A stretch of DNA of 64,000 nt. It comes from Tillus elongatus. Its lineage: Eukaryota; Arthropoda; Insecta; Coleoptera; Cleridae. How positions within the stretch are numbered: the first letter of the stretch is position 1; each line of letters begins with the position of its first letter. The stretch spans positions 76,230,391-76,294,390 of the forward strand of contig OZ023270.1 in NCBI GenBank assembly GCA_964006375.1. Direction: 5' to 3'. This document shows positions 1 through 13,598 of the stretch, piece by piece. The notes under the pieces were generated by a model. The model was not told where the DNA came from. It saw only the letters and a program-made list of their open reading frames with translations, and made no database searches. The translations under genes and the position numbers were made by a program.

Positions 1-68
1 CTAAAATTAACACTTACTAACAGACCTTAATGATCTGTTCTAAAGTTATGTGTGTTTGTGTGTTTTGT

Positions 69-405
69 TTCTTTAACGTTGGCCTATTTCCGCGACTATG
101 GCCAATCACCGACGCCAGGGAGCAGTTTCACCTCACTATCCTGAAAATTTTGCCGAACCCCTGCCTTTCTGTAAGGAGGTCAGGGATCTTTAAAGTGCTC
201 AACATCACATGTACACGGGACCGACGGCTTTACGCCCCCACTGAAGGGCGGAACGTGCAGACATCAACTTGCTCAAATACAATGCCAGAACCTCAGCTGA
301 TGTTAATGTTACAGTTTGTACTGAAAAAGTAAAAGGAGTACCCTGGGATAAAACCCAGTACCCTTCGGTTCAGAGGCACACGTTCCTACTCCTGAACCAC
401 CGAGG
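69..405 (-). mobile_element. tRNA-headed SINE, copy 1
   Basis: The tRNA-like head lies at the high-coordinate end and reads on the minus strand. Its complement contains a Pol III box A-like stretch (tggttcaggag) and, further in, a weak box B-like stretch around 340-355. The body (gcctatttccgcgactatgg, gacgccaggg) is shared with copies at 4265-4616 and 29391-29728 and with a fragment at 55484-55545. The far end runs into a T-rich strand near 45-70, which would be the A-rich SINE tail. No clear target duplication was found here. The small reading frames over it are accidental. Confidence 0.65.
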
Positions 406-429
406 TTTTCTTCTAAAAGTACACACTCA

Positions 430-900
430 TTTGGAGAATTTTTTCGAAAGTGCCACCATCGAGCTCCTTATTATCGAAAAAATCTTATGTTCCAGCTTCT
501 TTTGAGAAATATGTCCAAAATTCCATTTTCTATGGAGCTAAAAATTAAAATTTGGTTTATCTACATTCTGTAAGTCACTTTAAAAGAAACTTGTGTTACG
601 AATTACATTAACGTTACAAAAGCTTTCCAAAACAACTTAATTCGTATTTAGAGAAAGTATCTGCCAAATTATGAACGTGGCAGCTGTTTTTCCTTATTAA
701 CCACCTGGTTGATTTCGTTTTAGTGAACCTAATCGAACAACAAAATTTTTTTGTGAGTGTAACAAAATGTCTGCTGAAAATTATAATTTTAGACTCAAAG
801 ATGACAAAGTTAGCCAGGCGTTTTAAACAAAAAAGAGATCTTGTTCCAAATGTAGGAAATCTGGACACTACTGTTTCTACCAAAAATTAAAGTGAAGCAA
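430..900 (-). repeat. diverged interspersed repeat, inverted partner of 36500-36860
   Basis: The reverse complement aligns by eye with 36500-36860. Shared landmarks are an A-module-like stretch (tttcgaaaaaattct with a preceding gataataagg), then aacgtggcag and ttttccttattaa. It appears to be an old relative of the A module followed by its own body. It has no coding capacity; the 89-codon frame on the minus strand resembles nothing known. Confidence 0.45.
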
Positions 901-904
901 AATG

Positions 905-950
905 AAATGTTACATGCGCCGAGCGGGGATCGAACCCGTCTGCGTATGAA
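905..950 (-). repeat. tRNA-like sequence (3' half)
   Basis: The complement reads gacgggttcgatccccgc, a good tRNA T-arm and box B, followed by gcgcatgtaac. A 5' half with a convincing D-arm is not seen, so this is not a functional tRNA. The same ending (gcatgtaac) follows the tRNA-like sequence at 36405-36475, and both lie beside the same diverged repeat, which suggests a SINE-like head. Confidence 0.4.
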
Positions 951-1075
951 GCGATTTCTTAAACCGTGATCTTTCCAGTATATACTACATTTCTCAGGCT
1001 ACAAATATGGTGTATTTTAAAAATTCATTTGACCTTCAACTTAAAAAACAACAGTGGCGATTTCTCCTAGTGAGC
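951..1075 (-). repeat. fragment of AT-composite subfamily 2
   Basis: The stretch from aaaccgtgatctttccagta to the poly-A patch near 1050 matches part of 1868-2550 in direct orientation, and so the complement of 35265-36285. It is a short internal fragment ending close to 1075. Confidence 0.5.
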
Positions 1076-1867
1076 TAGGTGTGCGCCGCACACCCGAAAA
1101 TATAATAAAAATGTGCACAGTTAAATGTGTTTTATTTGTTTTTCCCTTAGTCTTAATACACTACATATTTTGTGAAAATCGATTTAATTTACTTATTTGA
1201 TTTCATGAATAATCGGTTAGTAGTGACTTGGAATGAAGTAGGTACCGCGTCTTCTGACCAATGCAGAGAATATGAGTAGGTCAATAGCAACGGGGAATGA
1301 ATTAGGGTTAGGTGTGCGTTAATATTTCCGAACAACTTCAGTCGATGGAGGTGTATTGATATACAATGCAGTCCCCCACCCACGTGTTTAAAATAGTGAG
1401 GAAAATACCATTGCTTTTGCGGTTGCGGTGAGCTGTTAAAATATCGCTCAAGACAAATGAAAGGAACGCCGGTCTAACCAACGCTGCGACAGCATTATTT
1501 ACGAGCATTACGACTGCGCTTGCACAGACCACAGTATTCTAGAATCACTGTCGTTTGTAGTTTGTCGTTTTGTCACTGTTTGTTTGATTGACAAAATAAA
1601 TTTTACATCTATGTTTGCTACAGAAAATTTTTCAGTGTAATTCAAAATTGACATTCTGTATGCAAAAAAAGTTATATTCCTCGCCGTCACCACTAACCGC
1701 AACTCGTTAGCGCACACCCGAACTTTTTGGTCAGGAGACGCCACTGAAAAACAATACCACTGAACCAGAGACTCGCTAATAAAAAGTTTGCTGTGTGATA
1801 CTTGACGGCAACTTGCTCCCCAGGAAATTTTATATTTCATCTAAAAAGTAAATGTAACAGCTATATA
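1076..1867. other. no recognised feature
   Basis: AT-rich sequence with no recognisable protein, tRNA or repeat match within the window. Frames of 64 to 110 codons exist on the minus strand, but they overlap one another and show no domain, signal peptide or usual amino-acid composition. I see nothing that supports a gene. Confidence 0.5.
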
Positions 1868-2550
1868 CATAATTAATTGAATTGTGACTTGAAACACATT
1901 CGACGACTGTTTCGATCTTAGATGACGTCCTGTTTTTAACTATAAGTTTAAAGATAAAAGAACAAACTGTTTTAAGATTATTTTTATAGAGACGTGAGTC
2001 TATTTTGTTAAAATATTTATTTCATTCTTTCGTATAACCTTATAATGTTAAACTAACCAAATCATGGTTTGACACAAACGCCATATGTTTTTTATAAAAG
2101 CTATAGTTTCTTAAATATTTCTTTATTGCATTCCTCAAACCGTGATCTTTGCAGTATATACTAAATTTTTCAGACTAAAACTTTAATTGGGGTTGTACAT
2201 CAAGCTACAAATATAGTGTATTTCAAAAATTAATTGAATCGTCCACTTAAAAGACAATAATTTGGGAATTTTTCCTATCATCTGTCATTCTAACGTAGTA
2301 ATTGTTGACAAACGATTTAAGCGGCTCTTGGGATTTTTGTGGTCAAGATATCTCGATCGCTAGTTCAGGTAGTATGTTATGTTATCCGCGTTATTTGTAT
2401 TGTTTGGTTATCGTTGATGTATGATTTATGCCTGTGGTATGTATCAATCTTCGCATGGCAGCTAACTACTGTGTCTTTGTCAGACCTTTTACTTTAAGAC
2501 TGAAGTCGTTTTAATGCAAGTGTTTCATATTTTATTTTTAATTTGGAAAA
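1868..2550 (-). repeat. AT-composite subfamily 2, inverted partial copy
   Basis: The reverse complement aligns along nearly its whole length with 35265-36285. Landmarks include gtatgtatcaatct, the gttgacaaac stretch and cacattcgac. The A module and AT tract are missing from this copy. The two copies have many substitutions and small indels, so this is an old insertion. Confidence 0.65.
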
Positions 2551-2656
2551 ACTCAAAAAAAAATTGTGACATTAATTTTTTGAAAAAATCGAGATACGAT
2601 ATACAAGGCGCTCTCAAGTGGTCGCTGAGAAATTCAAACTGCCGTAACTCAGTTTT

Positions 2657-3990
<1,334 letters not shown>

Positions 3991-4264
3991 GAAATTTTCA
4001 AATGGAACTGCCTCTACTTTATCTTTCGGAGGTGAAGGCGGCGTGCATCTGCTTCAGCTTTTGTATAACACTCGCTATAACTAAATACTAGTTTTGGAAA
4101 TATTTACATTTCGCATACCCTGATACATGTAGCGATCCGTTTAATTTTGTTTCAGTTTTCTATTCAGTTTTAATAACGGATTAGATTATGTCATAATTTG
4201 GCAAATTTTCGAAGAAAAATATTAAAATATTTAAATTAACTTTGCTACAAAAAGTGTAAGAAAT

Positions 4265-4616
4265 GTGTGTTTTCTTCTTTACCGTGGATCTATTTCCGCG
4301 ACTATGGCGAATCACCGACGCTAAGGTGCAGTGTCACCTCAGTATCATGGAAACTGTGCCGAACCCTGCTTTTCTGTAAGGAGATTAGGGATATTTAACG
4401 TGCACAACATTACATGGACACGAGTCGACGGTTTTACGCCTTTTCCGAAGGGCGGTATGTGCAGATCGTCAACTTGCTAAAATACAATGCCACAACCTTG
4501 GTTGCTGTTAATTTTACAATATGTACTAAAAAGTGAAAGGGGAACCCTGGGAACAGAACCCAGTACCCTTCGGTTCAGATGCATACGTTCTTACCACTGA
4601 ACCACCGAGGCTCAGG
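4265..4616 (-). mobile_element. tRNA-headed SINE, copy 2, with candidate target duplication
   Basis: The minus strand begins with tggttcagtggtaagaacg (box A) and contains gggttctgttcccag (box B-like). The body matches copy 1. The opposite end is A-rich on the minus strand (aaagaagaaaaca). The 9-mer gtaagaaat flanks both sides (4256-4264 and 4617-4625) and fits a target-site duplication. A tRNA-derived SINE mobilised by a LINE is the simplest reading. Confidence 0.7.
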
Positions 4617-4714
4617 GTAAGAAATAATTAGTTTGTTAGGATTATCTGTGCTTACATTTTCACAATATTAGTGGTTGAAAAATTGTTTTCTGAAAATGCC
4701 AAATTAAATTTAAA

Positions 4715-5875
<1,161 letters not shown>

Positions 5876-5883
5876 TCTTTTTT

Positions 5884-5936
5884 AGTTAATTTTCTTTAAA
5901 AAATTCACTAATGGGGAGAACCTTGTTTATATATAC

Positions 5937-6008
<72 letters not shown>

Positions 6009-6571
6009 CGTACCGATAACTCAAAAAATAATAGACCGATCTTGATCAAATTTGGTGAGTATCTTCCTTTTGCAAGTGGCTTGGACCAGTTCGTTAGCCA
6101 GGAAAATCGGACCAGGTTTTCCCGGAACATTTTGTGTCCTCTTTGTAAAAAAAATCATATTTCCGGTTTAACGGTCTATAATTTTTAGCTAATTTTCCTA
6201 GAACAAATTCGTTACTGCATTTTTGCATTTTTTATCGAAATATGATGCGTGTTTGTAAGAACAAATCTGGACGCAGTAAGTGCGTTTTGGTAGCAAATTT
6301 TCATTAAATCCTTCAAATTTCAATAACTCAATTTGCTATTAACCTCAGGTTCATTGGCTAGGAGGCCAGTTTTCTCAGAAACATTTAATGTTTATTTTCG
6401 GAAAATTTTGAACATTTTCAAATAATTATTTTGATAAAATATGGTACATTGTTCCTACTATATGGGTTATACCGGTAACCAAATTGATGCCTGCTCGCAT
6501 TAGAGCGATATATTTGTAATTAAAAACATTTTTATGAAAATTCACTTCCATAACGCACTTAGTGCGCCCAG
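5884..6571 (+). mobile_element. AT-composite, internally deleted copy
   Basis: Hairpin agttaattttctttaaaaaattcact near 5884, then a much shortened A module. A (CATA)n/(AT)n tract at 5936-6004 is followed by B, starting gtaccgataactc. D and most of E are deleted: the B text jumps near 6170-6210 to the gcatttttgcatttt stretch. A complete C module runs from about 6267 to 6571, ending gcacttagtgcgcccag. It lies directly downstream of the copy ending near 5875. Confidence 0.6.
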
Positions 6572-6599
6572 AGCTTTTTTAAATTTTAATTCCAGATTA

Positions 6600-7196
6600 G
6601 GTATATAATTTGAATTTTATGTATTTTATCAGCCAATTGTCGTGTAAAAAATATTTGGTAAAATTTTTTGAGTGTTTCCGTAGAATGCAGTTTTTGTAAG
6701 ATCCTTGTGAAATGTTGGTAATTAATAATAAATGTCTTATAAGTTATAGAAAATGTGTTTTTCGATTTTTTGTGATAAAAAAGTGGTTAGGAAATTATGG
6801 TAAAAAATAGAATTTTTGTATAACATTACTTAAGACAATTTCTGTCGAGAAAATGGCGAATTTTCGTGAAAGAAATTGTTTGAAAATCTTCATGAATTTT
6901 TTTTAATGTTCGTCAAAAAGCTTTTGTGGATAATTACATCTTTGCAGTTATGTAAACAACGTGAAGATGTTCGTTGGCCAGGAAAATCGGACCAGTTTTT
7001 CCGGGAATATGTAAAGTTTAGTTTCGGATAATTTTTCTACTTTTTCAAACAATAAAGCTATTTTAAGGAAGTATTGTCCATTGTTTCTACTATATAGGTT
7101 ATACCAAATTTGATGGCTTCCTTAAAAAAAAACATAATTGCCTTTAAAAATATTTTGATGAAAATTCACTACCATAACGCACTTCCTGTGTCCAGC
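6600..7196 (+). repeat. C-module relative with an extended left arm
   Basis: Matches 49330-50006 over its length (gatatgttggtaattaataa-type text, then ttcgttggccaggaaaatcg). The right half is the right half of module C, ending cataacgcacttcctgtgtccag. The left half is a different sequence, so this is either a C subfamily or a chimaera that was itself amplified. Confidence 0.5.
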
Positions 7197-7208
7197 CTCA
7201 TTTAATTA

Positions 7209-7556
7209 ACAAAAGTTTGAACGCAGCAAGTGCGTTATGGTAGAGAATTTTCATAAAAATGTTTTTTAATAGCAAATACGTGTGTTTTTCTTGAAAGCAG
7301 GCATCAAATTTGGTTAAAAGTATGACCTATATTGTAGAAACTATGTGCCATGTTTCATCAAAATAACCTTATTGTTTGAAAATGTACAAATATTTCCGAA
7401 AGTAAACTTAGTGTTCCCGAAAAAACTGATTTCTTGCTCAACTTTATAGGTTAATAGCAAATTAAGTTATTCAAATTTAAAGCATTTAATGAAAATTCAA
7501 AAGTCGAGATCTCCTCATTAGTGATTTTTTTTAAAGAAAATTCACTAAAATAAGCT
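7209..7556. repeat. module C fused directly to module A
   Basis: Starts gaacgcagcaagtgcgtt and runs through C in plus orientation to gcatttaatgaaaattc. It then passes without B, D or E into an inverted A module that ends in the hairpin aaagaaaattcact at 7556. The right inverted repeat of C is lost at the fusion. This looks like a deletion between similar gaaaattca motifs. Confidence 0.55.
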
Positions 7557-7619
7557 AAAAAGAATTTTTCTCTTCAGTCAATAAATCGATAAACGGACAA
7601 ACCATATACCTAAAACAAA

Positions 7620-7895
7620 ATATTAAAAGTTTGAACGCACCAAGTGCATTATGGTGGCTCATTTCTATAAATATATTTTCCAAACTTTAATAGATAACTT
7701 ATTTTTCTCTCAGCGTGGAAAATAAAATTATTGTATGGATAAAGTCCTTATACAGGTAACATGTACATCAAATTTCATCAAACTAACTTTATTATTTTTA
7801 GAGACAATTTTTCTTTGAAACATTTTTGCGATTTGTCATGAACAAGAGGGTTTGAAAAAAATTGCCTACATAACGCACTTACTACTTTAAGCCTT
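7620..7895 (+). repeat. highly diverged module C
   Basis: Left end gaacgcaccaagtgcattat and right end cataacgcacttacta are recognisable versions of the C inverted repeats. The interior shares only short matches such as catcaaactaactttatta. It is probably an old C copy. Confidence 0.4.
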
Positions 7896-8446
7896 ATTTA
7901 ATGATAACTGTAAATTTTTTTGTATTTTTTACAAAAATATATATGGTCAAATATTTTAGGCTTTCCGCTTTTCAAACAGCAGTAGTGGTTTGTAAAAGTA
8001 GTTAATATGGGAGCAAATCATTATGTTGTCGTTTAATAATTATAATTCATAATGTTATTTCTTTTTACCACAAAATAATTTGCAATAATTAGTACGTACC
8101 CACATAATAAAAAAGGTGAAAATCTTCTTAATAAATTTTAAGATATTTTCAGTATAAGAAACAAACACGATAAGGATTCGAATTCCGTTGGCAACAAAAA
8201 GAGGATAAGAAATATATTATTTATCTTCCATTCTGCGCTTAAAATTTTTCATATTTACACATCTACTTCTGCTATATGATTTTTATTATTATCAAAATTA
8301 TTGAACGCACGGAATTCTCGATTATTAAACGTAGCTTTCTTCTATCTACAGACTGATCCATAATTAATGGCACAGAGAGCAGCAAAAGATTTTTGGCATC
8401 AAAGTATTAATACATTGATGTATATGTGCGTATATTTTGTTTGTTT
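7896..8446. other. no recognised feature
   Basis: AT-rich, stop-rich in all frames, with no matches that I could see elsewhere in the window and no RNA-gene motif. Confidence 0.5.
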
Positions 8447-8621
<175 letters not shown>

Positions 8622-9202
8622 TGCCCAAGATAAGGAAGGCCACTATGGGGATCTCCAAAACGATAACAGATACAGAGTTGGTTAAATAGGAGAAAAGTTG
8701 CGCACTCAAAAGCCCAATAAATTGCTGGTAGACATCTTCGAAAACTTTAATGGTTTTCGAGATATTTTGAAGAATTTGGATTTTTCGATTTTACGTATTA
8801 TTATATGGACCCACACCAATACCGATGACACTTCTCCACAGCAACTTTCCATTTTATTTAACCTGGCATTGCTAATTTTTGAATTCGACGTTTCGCATTG
8901 CAAGACCATCATCAGCTTTTTTTTAATATGGCTTTCATTTTCTGATATCATATTCTGAAAGCCCTTTTTATTCCAAATTCAGCGATGCCTCACACTTTGT
9001 ACCATTTTAGTCTTTTTTTCGAGCTTAATCAAGAAAATTCCTATTACGCACCTGTACATAGCTTTTAAAGTTAAGTACTGAACGACTAGCTATATCAATT
9101 AACACTTCATGTTATTTAGGCGTTTAATAATAATTCAGTGGATTATGTGAGGCAATATTTTCATGCAATAAACACAGAACAAATAGATTTAAATTAAAAT
9201 CT

Positions 9203-9862
9203 CTGGACGCAGCAAGTGCGTTATGGTAGTGAATTTTCATTAAAATGTTTTTAATAGGAAATATATGTTTTTAAGACAGATTGCATCAAATTTGGTTACC
9301 AGTATAATCTATATAGGAGCAACAATGTACCATATTTCATCAAAATAACTTTATTGTTTGACAATATACAAAAATCTTCCGAAAATAAACCTAAAATGTT
9401 CCCAAAAAACTGGTTTCCTGGCCAACGAACCTTTGGTTAATAGTAAATTAAGCTATCGAAAGAAACATTTTATGAAAAATCGCTACCATAACGCACTTGC
9501 TGAGTCCAGAATTTATTTTCTTACAAACATGCATTATCTTTCGATGAAAAATGCAAAAATTGTAATACTATAAGGCGTGTTCGATTAGAAAAAAATTGCA
9601 TCAGCAGCGACTTATGGGCCACATGTGATTGTGAAAATAATTTTATAAGATGCAGCTCCAGACATTGTATAATTAACATATAAATTTTTTTATCATATCT
9701 TGTACAATAATGGATATTTTGAGCTTTACCCTAGAAATGCGTCACCCTGTATATATCAAAACAGACAAAAACTGAAACTAACCCGGATATGGGTTCTATG
9801 GGGCCTACTTCGCGCTCATTTAAAGATATCTTTTCAAAATTCAAAAGTCACTAAATTGTATC
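9203..9862 (-). mobile_element. AT-composite long-form fragment inside nest 1
   Basis: Module C at 9203-9513 (ctggacgcagcaagtgcgtt to ctgagtccag) is followed by inverted E (cttatgggccac near 9620) and an AT-less A' module (acccggatatgggttc to ttcaaaagtc) ending near 9862. The text gtcaccctgtatata near 9745 is the A'/E junction typical of the long form. B, D and the AT tract are absent. Confidence 0.55.
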
Positions 9863-10545
9863 CAACTCTATGAGTAAAATTGTGATGGCCAAAAATAAAT
9901 ATGATTGTAAGAAGAAGAGCATGTCTACATTTGTATTACAATTGTCAGAAAACAAAATACTTATTTACATGTCACTTTGAAAGTAGATCTGACATTTATC
10001 AAAATAATTTGTCAGTTGAATATGACATCTACTGTTGCCGTGGACTATCATTATGCACTATTGTATTAGGCATTATAAGAATCTTGTTGTTTTTTGGAGT
10101 ACGAAAGCTTATTTTACTGTAAAAAGATTTTTCAATCCCTTAACCTGAAATGGTTTTCGTTTCATTTGACGGTGTTTTATTATAGCGTCACAGTAGGTTT
10201 TAGAATCTAGAAATTATTCTATTTTGAGTGAATTTTTTCGTAGCATACCTAGAATAAATTGTCTTTTCCTTCAATTATAAATGATAATTTAAAGTTAATT
10301 CCTATATTTTCTGTGCCCGATGTGTTGAACGGATCCGAAACAGGAGAAGGAAATTTCATTTAAAGTTGCAAACTGTAAAAAACTCACCTTGCAGAAGTCC
10401 ATAGAAAGGAGAAACTACTTACCAACACCGTTTCTCCATAAAAAACTTCCACATTGCACAATTGAAAAAAAAACGCTACATAATAAGCGTAATCTGATTC
10501 CTTAAAATTAAATAAATAACTGAAACTGCTACCAAAGCATCACAT
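9863..10545. other. unassigned sequence between two composite pieces
   Basis: Contains a 73-codon frame at 9901-10122 without recognisable features, a stretch of mixed sequence, and a short run resembling E near 10480-10530. It may be host DNA or the remains of an older insertion. No gene is supported. Confidence 0.4.
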
Positions 10546-11025
10546 AAAGGGTCTATTTTAAATTAATTTTCTGCAAATAATTTAATAAAATAAAGAACAA
10601 CGAAGATTTTAGCTGAAACTTGAGGCTTTTTAACTTCTTTTACGACATTTACGCTGCATAGCCGTTCATGTAAGTTCTCTATCTAGAACATGTCAATTTT
10701 GACGTTTAGAATTGCGACTTTTTTGACTTTTTAAGAATAAAAACTTAAAAGCTTATAACTTTGTTTTATTTTAACGTAGAGATTCAAGTTTTGGTGCATG
10801 GTTTTCTTTTAATGATATAACCCCTCGTACCCAATATGGTTGCCCTAACTTTGTTATTTCCGGAGATATAAAAATTTTCCGAAAGAAAACGCAAAATTTT
10901 CCGGGGAAAACTAGTCCGATTTTCCTGGCTAACAAATTTGTCCAAGACACTTGCGAAAGGAAGGTACTCACCAAATTTTATCAAAATCGGCGCATTATTT
11001 TTTGAGTTATCGGTGTGACACTTAA

Positions 11026-11117
<92 letters not shown>

Positions 11118-11264
11118 ATATAAACATATAAAGTCTGAAACCGACCTCGGATTTGGGTTCCAGGGGTCCAAAATAGCGCTCATTTGAAGAAATTTTTTCA
11201 AAATTCAAAAGTCGGGATCTCCTCATTAGTGATTTTTTTTTAAAGAAAATTCACTAAAAAGACA
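10546..11264 (-). mobile_element. AT-composite, minus orientation, D-B-AT-A portion
   Basis: Begins in D (aaagggtctattttaaatt), passes through B (gagttatcggtgtgacac at 11003-11020) into (AT)n at about 11027-11114, then an inverted A module and the terminal hairpin aaagaaaattcact at 11264. Read on the minus strand, B stays open for about 75 codons in the frame seen in other copies. Confidence 0.65.
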
Positions 11265-11395
11265 AAATGATGCTTTGGAAAATAAATGGATGTGACAATA
11301 GCCGTATTTGGATTGACAGTAACATTAATTTTTGACACATTAGTTTCTTGTATAATTTATTGTGTAATAATCAATAGTAACTGTTTCTAGTAAAT

Positions 11396-12150
11396 ATGTT
11401 TTCTAACGAAGAAAAGTTTGACATGTTGGCATATTTCATTTCATCCATCCGAAATTGTTCTGTTGCGGAGCGTATGAATTTGCAGAAAAATTTAGAAAGA
11501 AGACAAGCAAATAAAATGACTTATAGTAGATTAGTGACAAACCTAAAGCAAATGGTTTTTTTAAAACCTGTAGTTTCTCGGCCAAAGTCCAGCATTGAGG
11601 AAGCAGTAAATGATGTTTTATTAGCAGTTACTGAGAATCCCGGTACATCAGTGCGGCGGATTGAACGAAATGTTGGTATATCAAAATCAACGGCACATTT
11701 TATTTTACAAAAACAAAAATTACATCCGTACAAGTACAGAATTTGTCAAAGACCCAGACCAGGTGATTTAGAACGACGTCGCTCATTCTGTGAGTGAAAC
11801 ACAAGAAAATGCTAGGTCAATTTTAATTTTCCATGTCAAATAATGTGGTCTGATGAAAGCATGATTGCGAATAATGGTATTTTCAATAGAAGCAATTCGG
11901 AAATTCGGAAACACCCTGGCTAGCGCGTTCACCAGATAAAACCCCGCCTGTTTTTTTTTAGTAAGGGAATACGTTAAGAATCAAATAGATCAGCAAAATG
12001 TTTTCTACAGAACAAGATCTGAGGGGATTATTTCTGGAAGCATTTGCCAGTATTACTCCAGAAATGTTGAATATGGTTTTAGAATCGACAGTTAGCGGGT
12101 GCTATATGTGCTTGGAAAACAGTGGAAGTTTATTTGAACATATGCTCTAA
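11396..12150 (+). pseudogene. mariner-family transposase, internally deleted
   Basis: The start MFSNEEKFDMLAYF closely resembles the start of the transposase at 18932 (MFSNEEYCDML), and a second DNA-binding helix-turn-helix region is visible (about residues 65-115, with VRRIERNVGISKSTAHFIL). The frame stops after residue 133. Beyond a frameshift, 11850-11900 still encodes MWSDESMIANNGIFNR, with the first catalytic Asp in the WxDE motif. An internal deletion near 11900-11915 then joins it to WLARSPDKTP, so the second catalytic Asp region is gone. The end is recognisable as CYMCLENSGSLFEHML before a stop at 12148-12150. It is the cut-and-paste enzyme of the enclosing long-repeat element and cannot be active. 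Confidence 0.75.
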
Positions 12151-12551
12151 ATATAGCTGTTTTGTTCGTTTCGTTTGTTGCTTTTTTTAAATGTTTAGCT
12201 CATCTGGTAATGTAATTTTCATTTGTTCTGTATTTATTCCATTAAATTATTGCCTCAATTCATCCGTTGGATTATTATTAAACGCCTAAATGACATTAAG
12301 TGTTAATTGATATAGCTGGTTGTTTAGTACCTAAGTTCAAAAGCTATGTACAGGTCCGTAATAGGAGTTTTGATTGGTTAAGGTCGAAAGAAAGACCAAA
12401 ATGGTACTAAACCACAAAGTGTGACACATCGCTGAATTTGGAATAAAAATGTTTTTCAGGGTATGTTATCAGAAAATGAGGGCCGTATTTTAAAAAAAGT
12501 TGATGATGGTCCCGCAATACGCAAAAATCGGATTCAAAAATTAGCAATGCT

Positions 12552-13310
12552 TTTCTTCTTAAAACGTCAAAGTCTCGATTTTAAACGTCAAAATTGGCAA
12601 CTTTTAGGTAAGGAACCTGAAACGAATACGGGTTATGTAGAGAAAATGTCGCAAGAAGTGTATTTTACAAAGCCTTGAGTTTCAGCTTCAACCGTCATTG
12701 TCCTTCATTTTACTAAAATATATGCAGAAAATTCATTTCAAATAGACCGTTTCTCTGATGCGTTGGTAGTAGTTTTAGATACAGAGTTTATAGTTTAATA
12801 ATCTACAAAAATTAGCGAATTTTCGTAAAAAAAATGCCAATGAGGACATCACGACTTTAGAATTTTGAAAACAATTCTTTAAATAAGACTGAACTAGCCC
12901 CCACTAGAAGGTTGTTTTTTTTTCTGTTTACTTATACAGGGTAACGCATTTCTATGGTAAAGCTCAATATATCCGCTATTATACGAGATACGAGAAAAAA
13001 TTGTATCCGTTAATTTATTATTTATTATTATTTTTTTTTTATTATTTATTTTCTTGTGATAAATTTTACAAGGTACAATACAAATAAGCTTAGGCTTGTG
13101 GCTGTATTAAAAGTACAATTTTAAAGCATAGTATCTAAAATAATGTTTTCATCGAAAGTAGTGTTTAAAAACTATATGGTATCTTGACCTGCATTTTATA
13201 AAATTATTTTGACAACCATAGCGTGACCCATAAGTCGTTGGTATGCATTTTTTTAAATCGAAAATCCATCAAACTATTTTACTTTTGCATTTTCCATCGA
13301 ATGTTTGTAA
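12552..13310 (+). mobile_element. right part of the AT-composite interrupted by nest 1 (long form)
   Basis: Resumes at the D motif aaaacgtcaaagtctcg. The long-form A' module follows (gcgaattttcgtaaaaaaaatgc near 12830), then tatacagggtaacgcatttc near 12935 and E (gtgacccataagtcg near 13225). B is missing between the AT tract at 8618 and this point, so insertion was accompanied or followed by deletion. A T-rich simple stretch lies at 13015-13060. Confidence 0.6.
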
Positions 13311-13407
13311 GGGGGAAAAAATTAATAGCGTTCTTTGTTTTAGTTATTTCAATTGTTTGCAACTTTTCATATTTTTTTGCGCATATCAAAAATTATTATA
13401 CAGCGTT

Positions 13408-13539
13408 TTAGTGAATTTTCTTAAAAAAAATTCACTAATGAGGATATCCCGACTTTTGAATTTTGAAAAAATTTCTTCAAATGAGCGCTAATTAGGCCCC
13501 CCAGAACACATTTCCGGGGTCAGTTAAATTTTTTATATG

Positions 13540-13598
<59 letters not shown>

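Noticed and set aside
1508..1840. A 110-codon minus-strand protein
   Set aside because: No domain and no homologous frame elsewhere; it has neighbours of similar length on the same strand in other frames, as expected by chance.
8880..8930. A Penelope-like terminal motif (acgtttcgcattgcaagacc)
   Set aside because: The sequence lies inside the long inverted repeat of the nest 1 element and is explained by it; the resemblance is only a few words.
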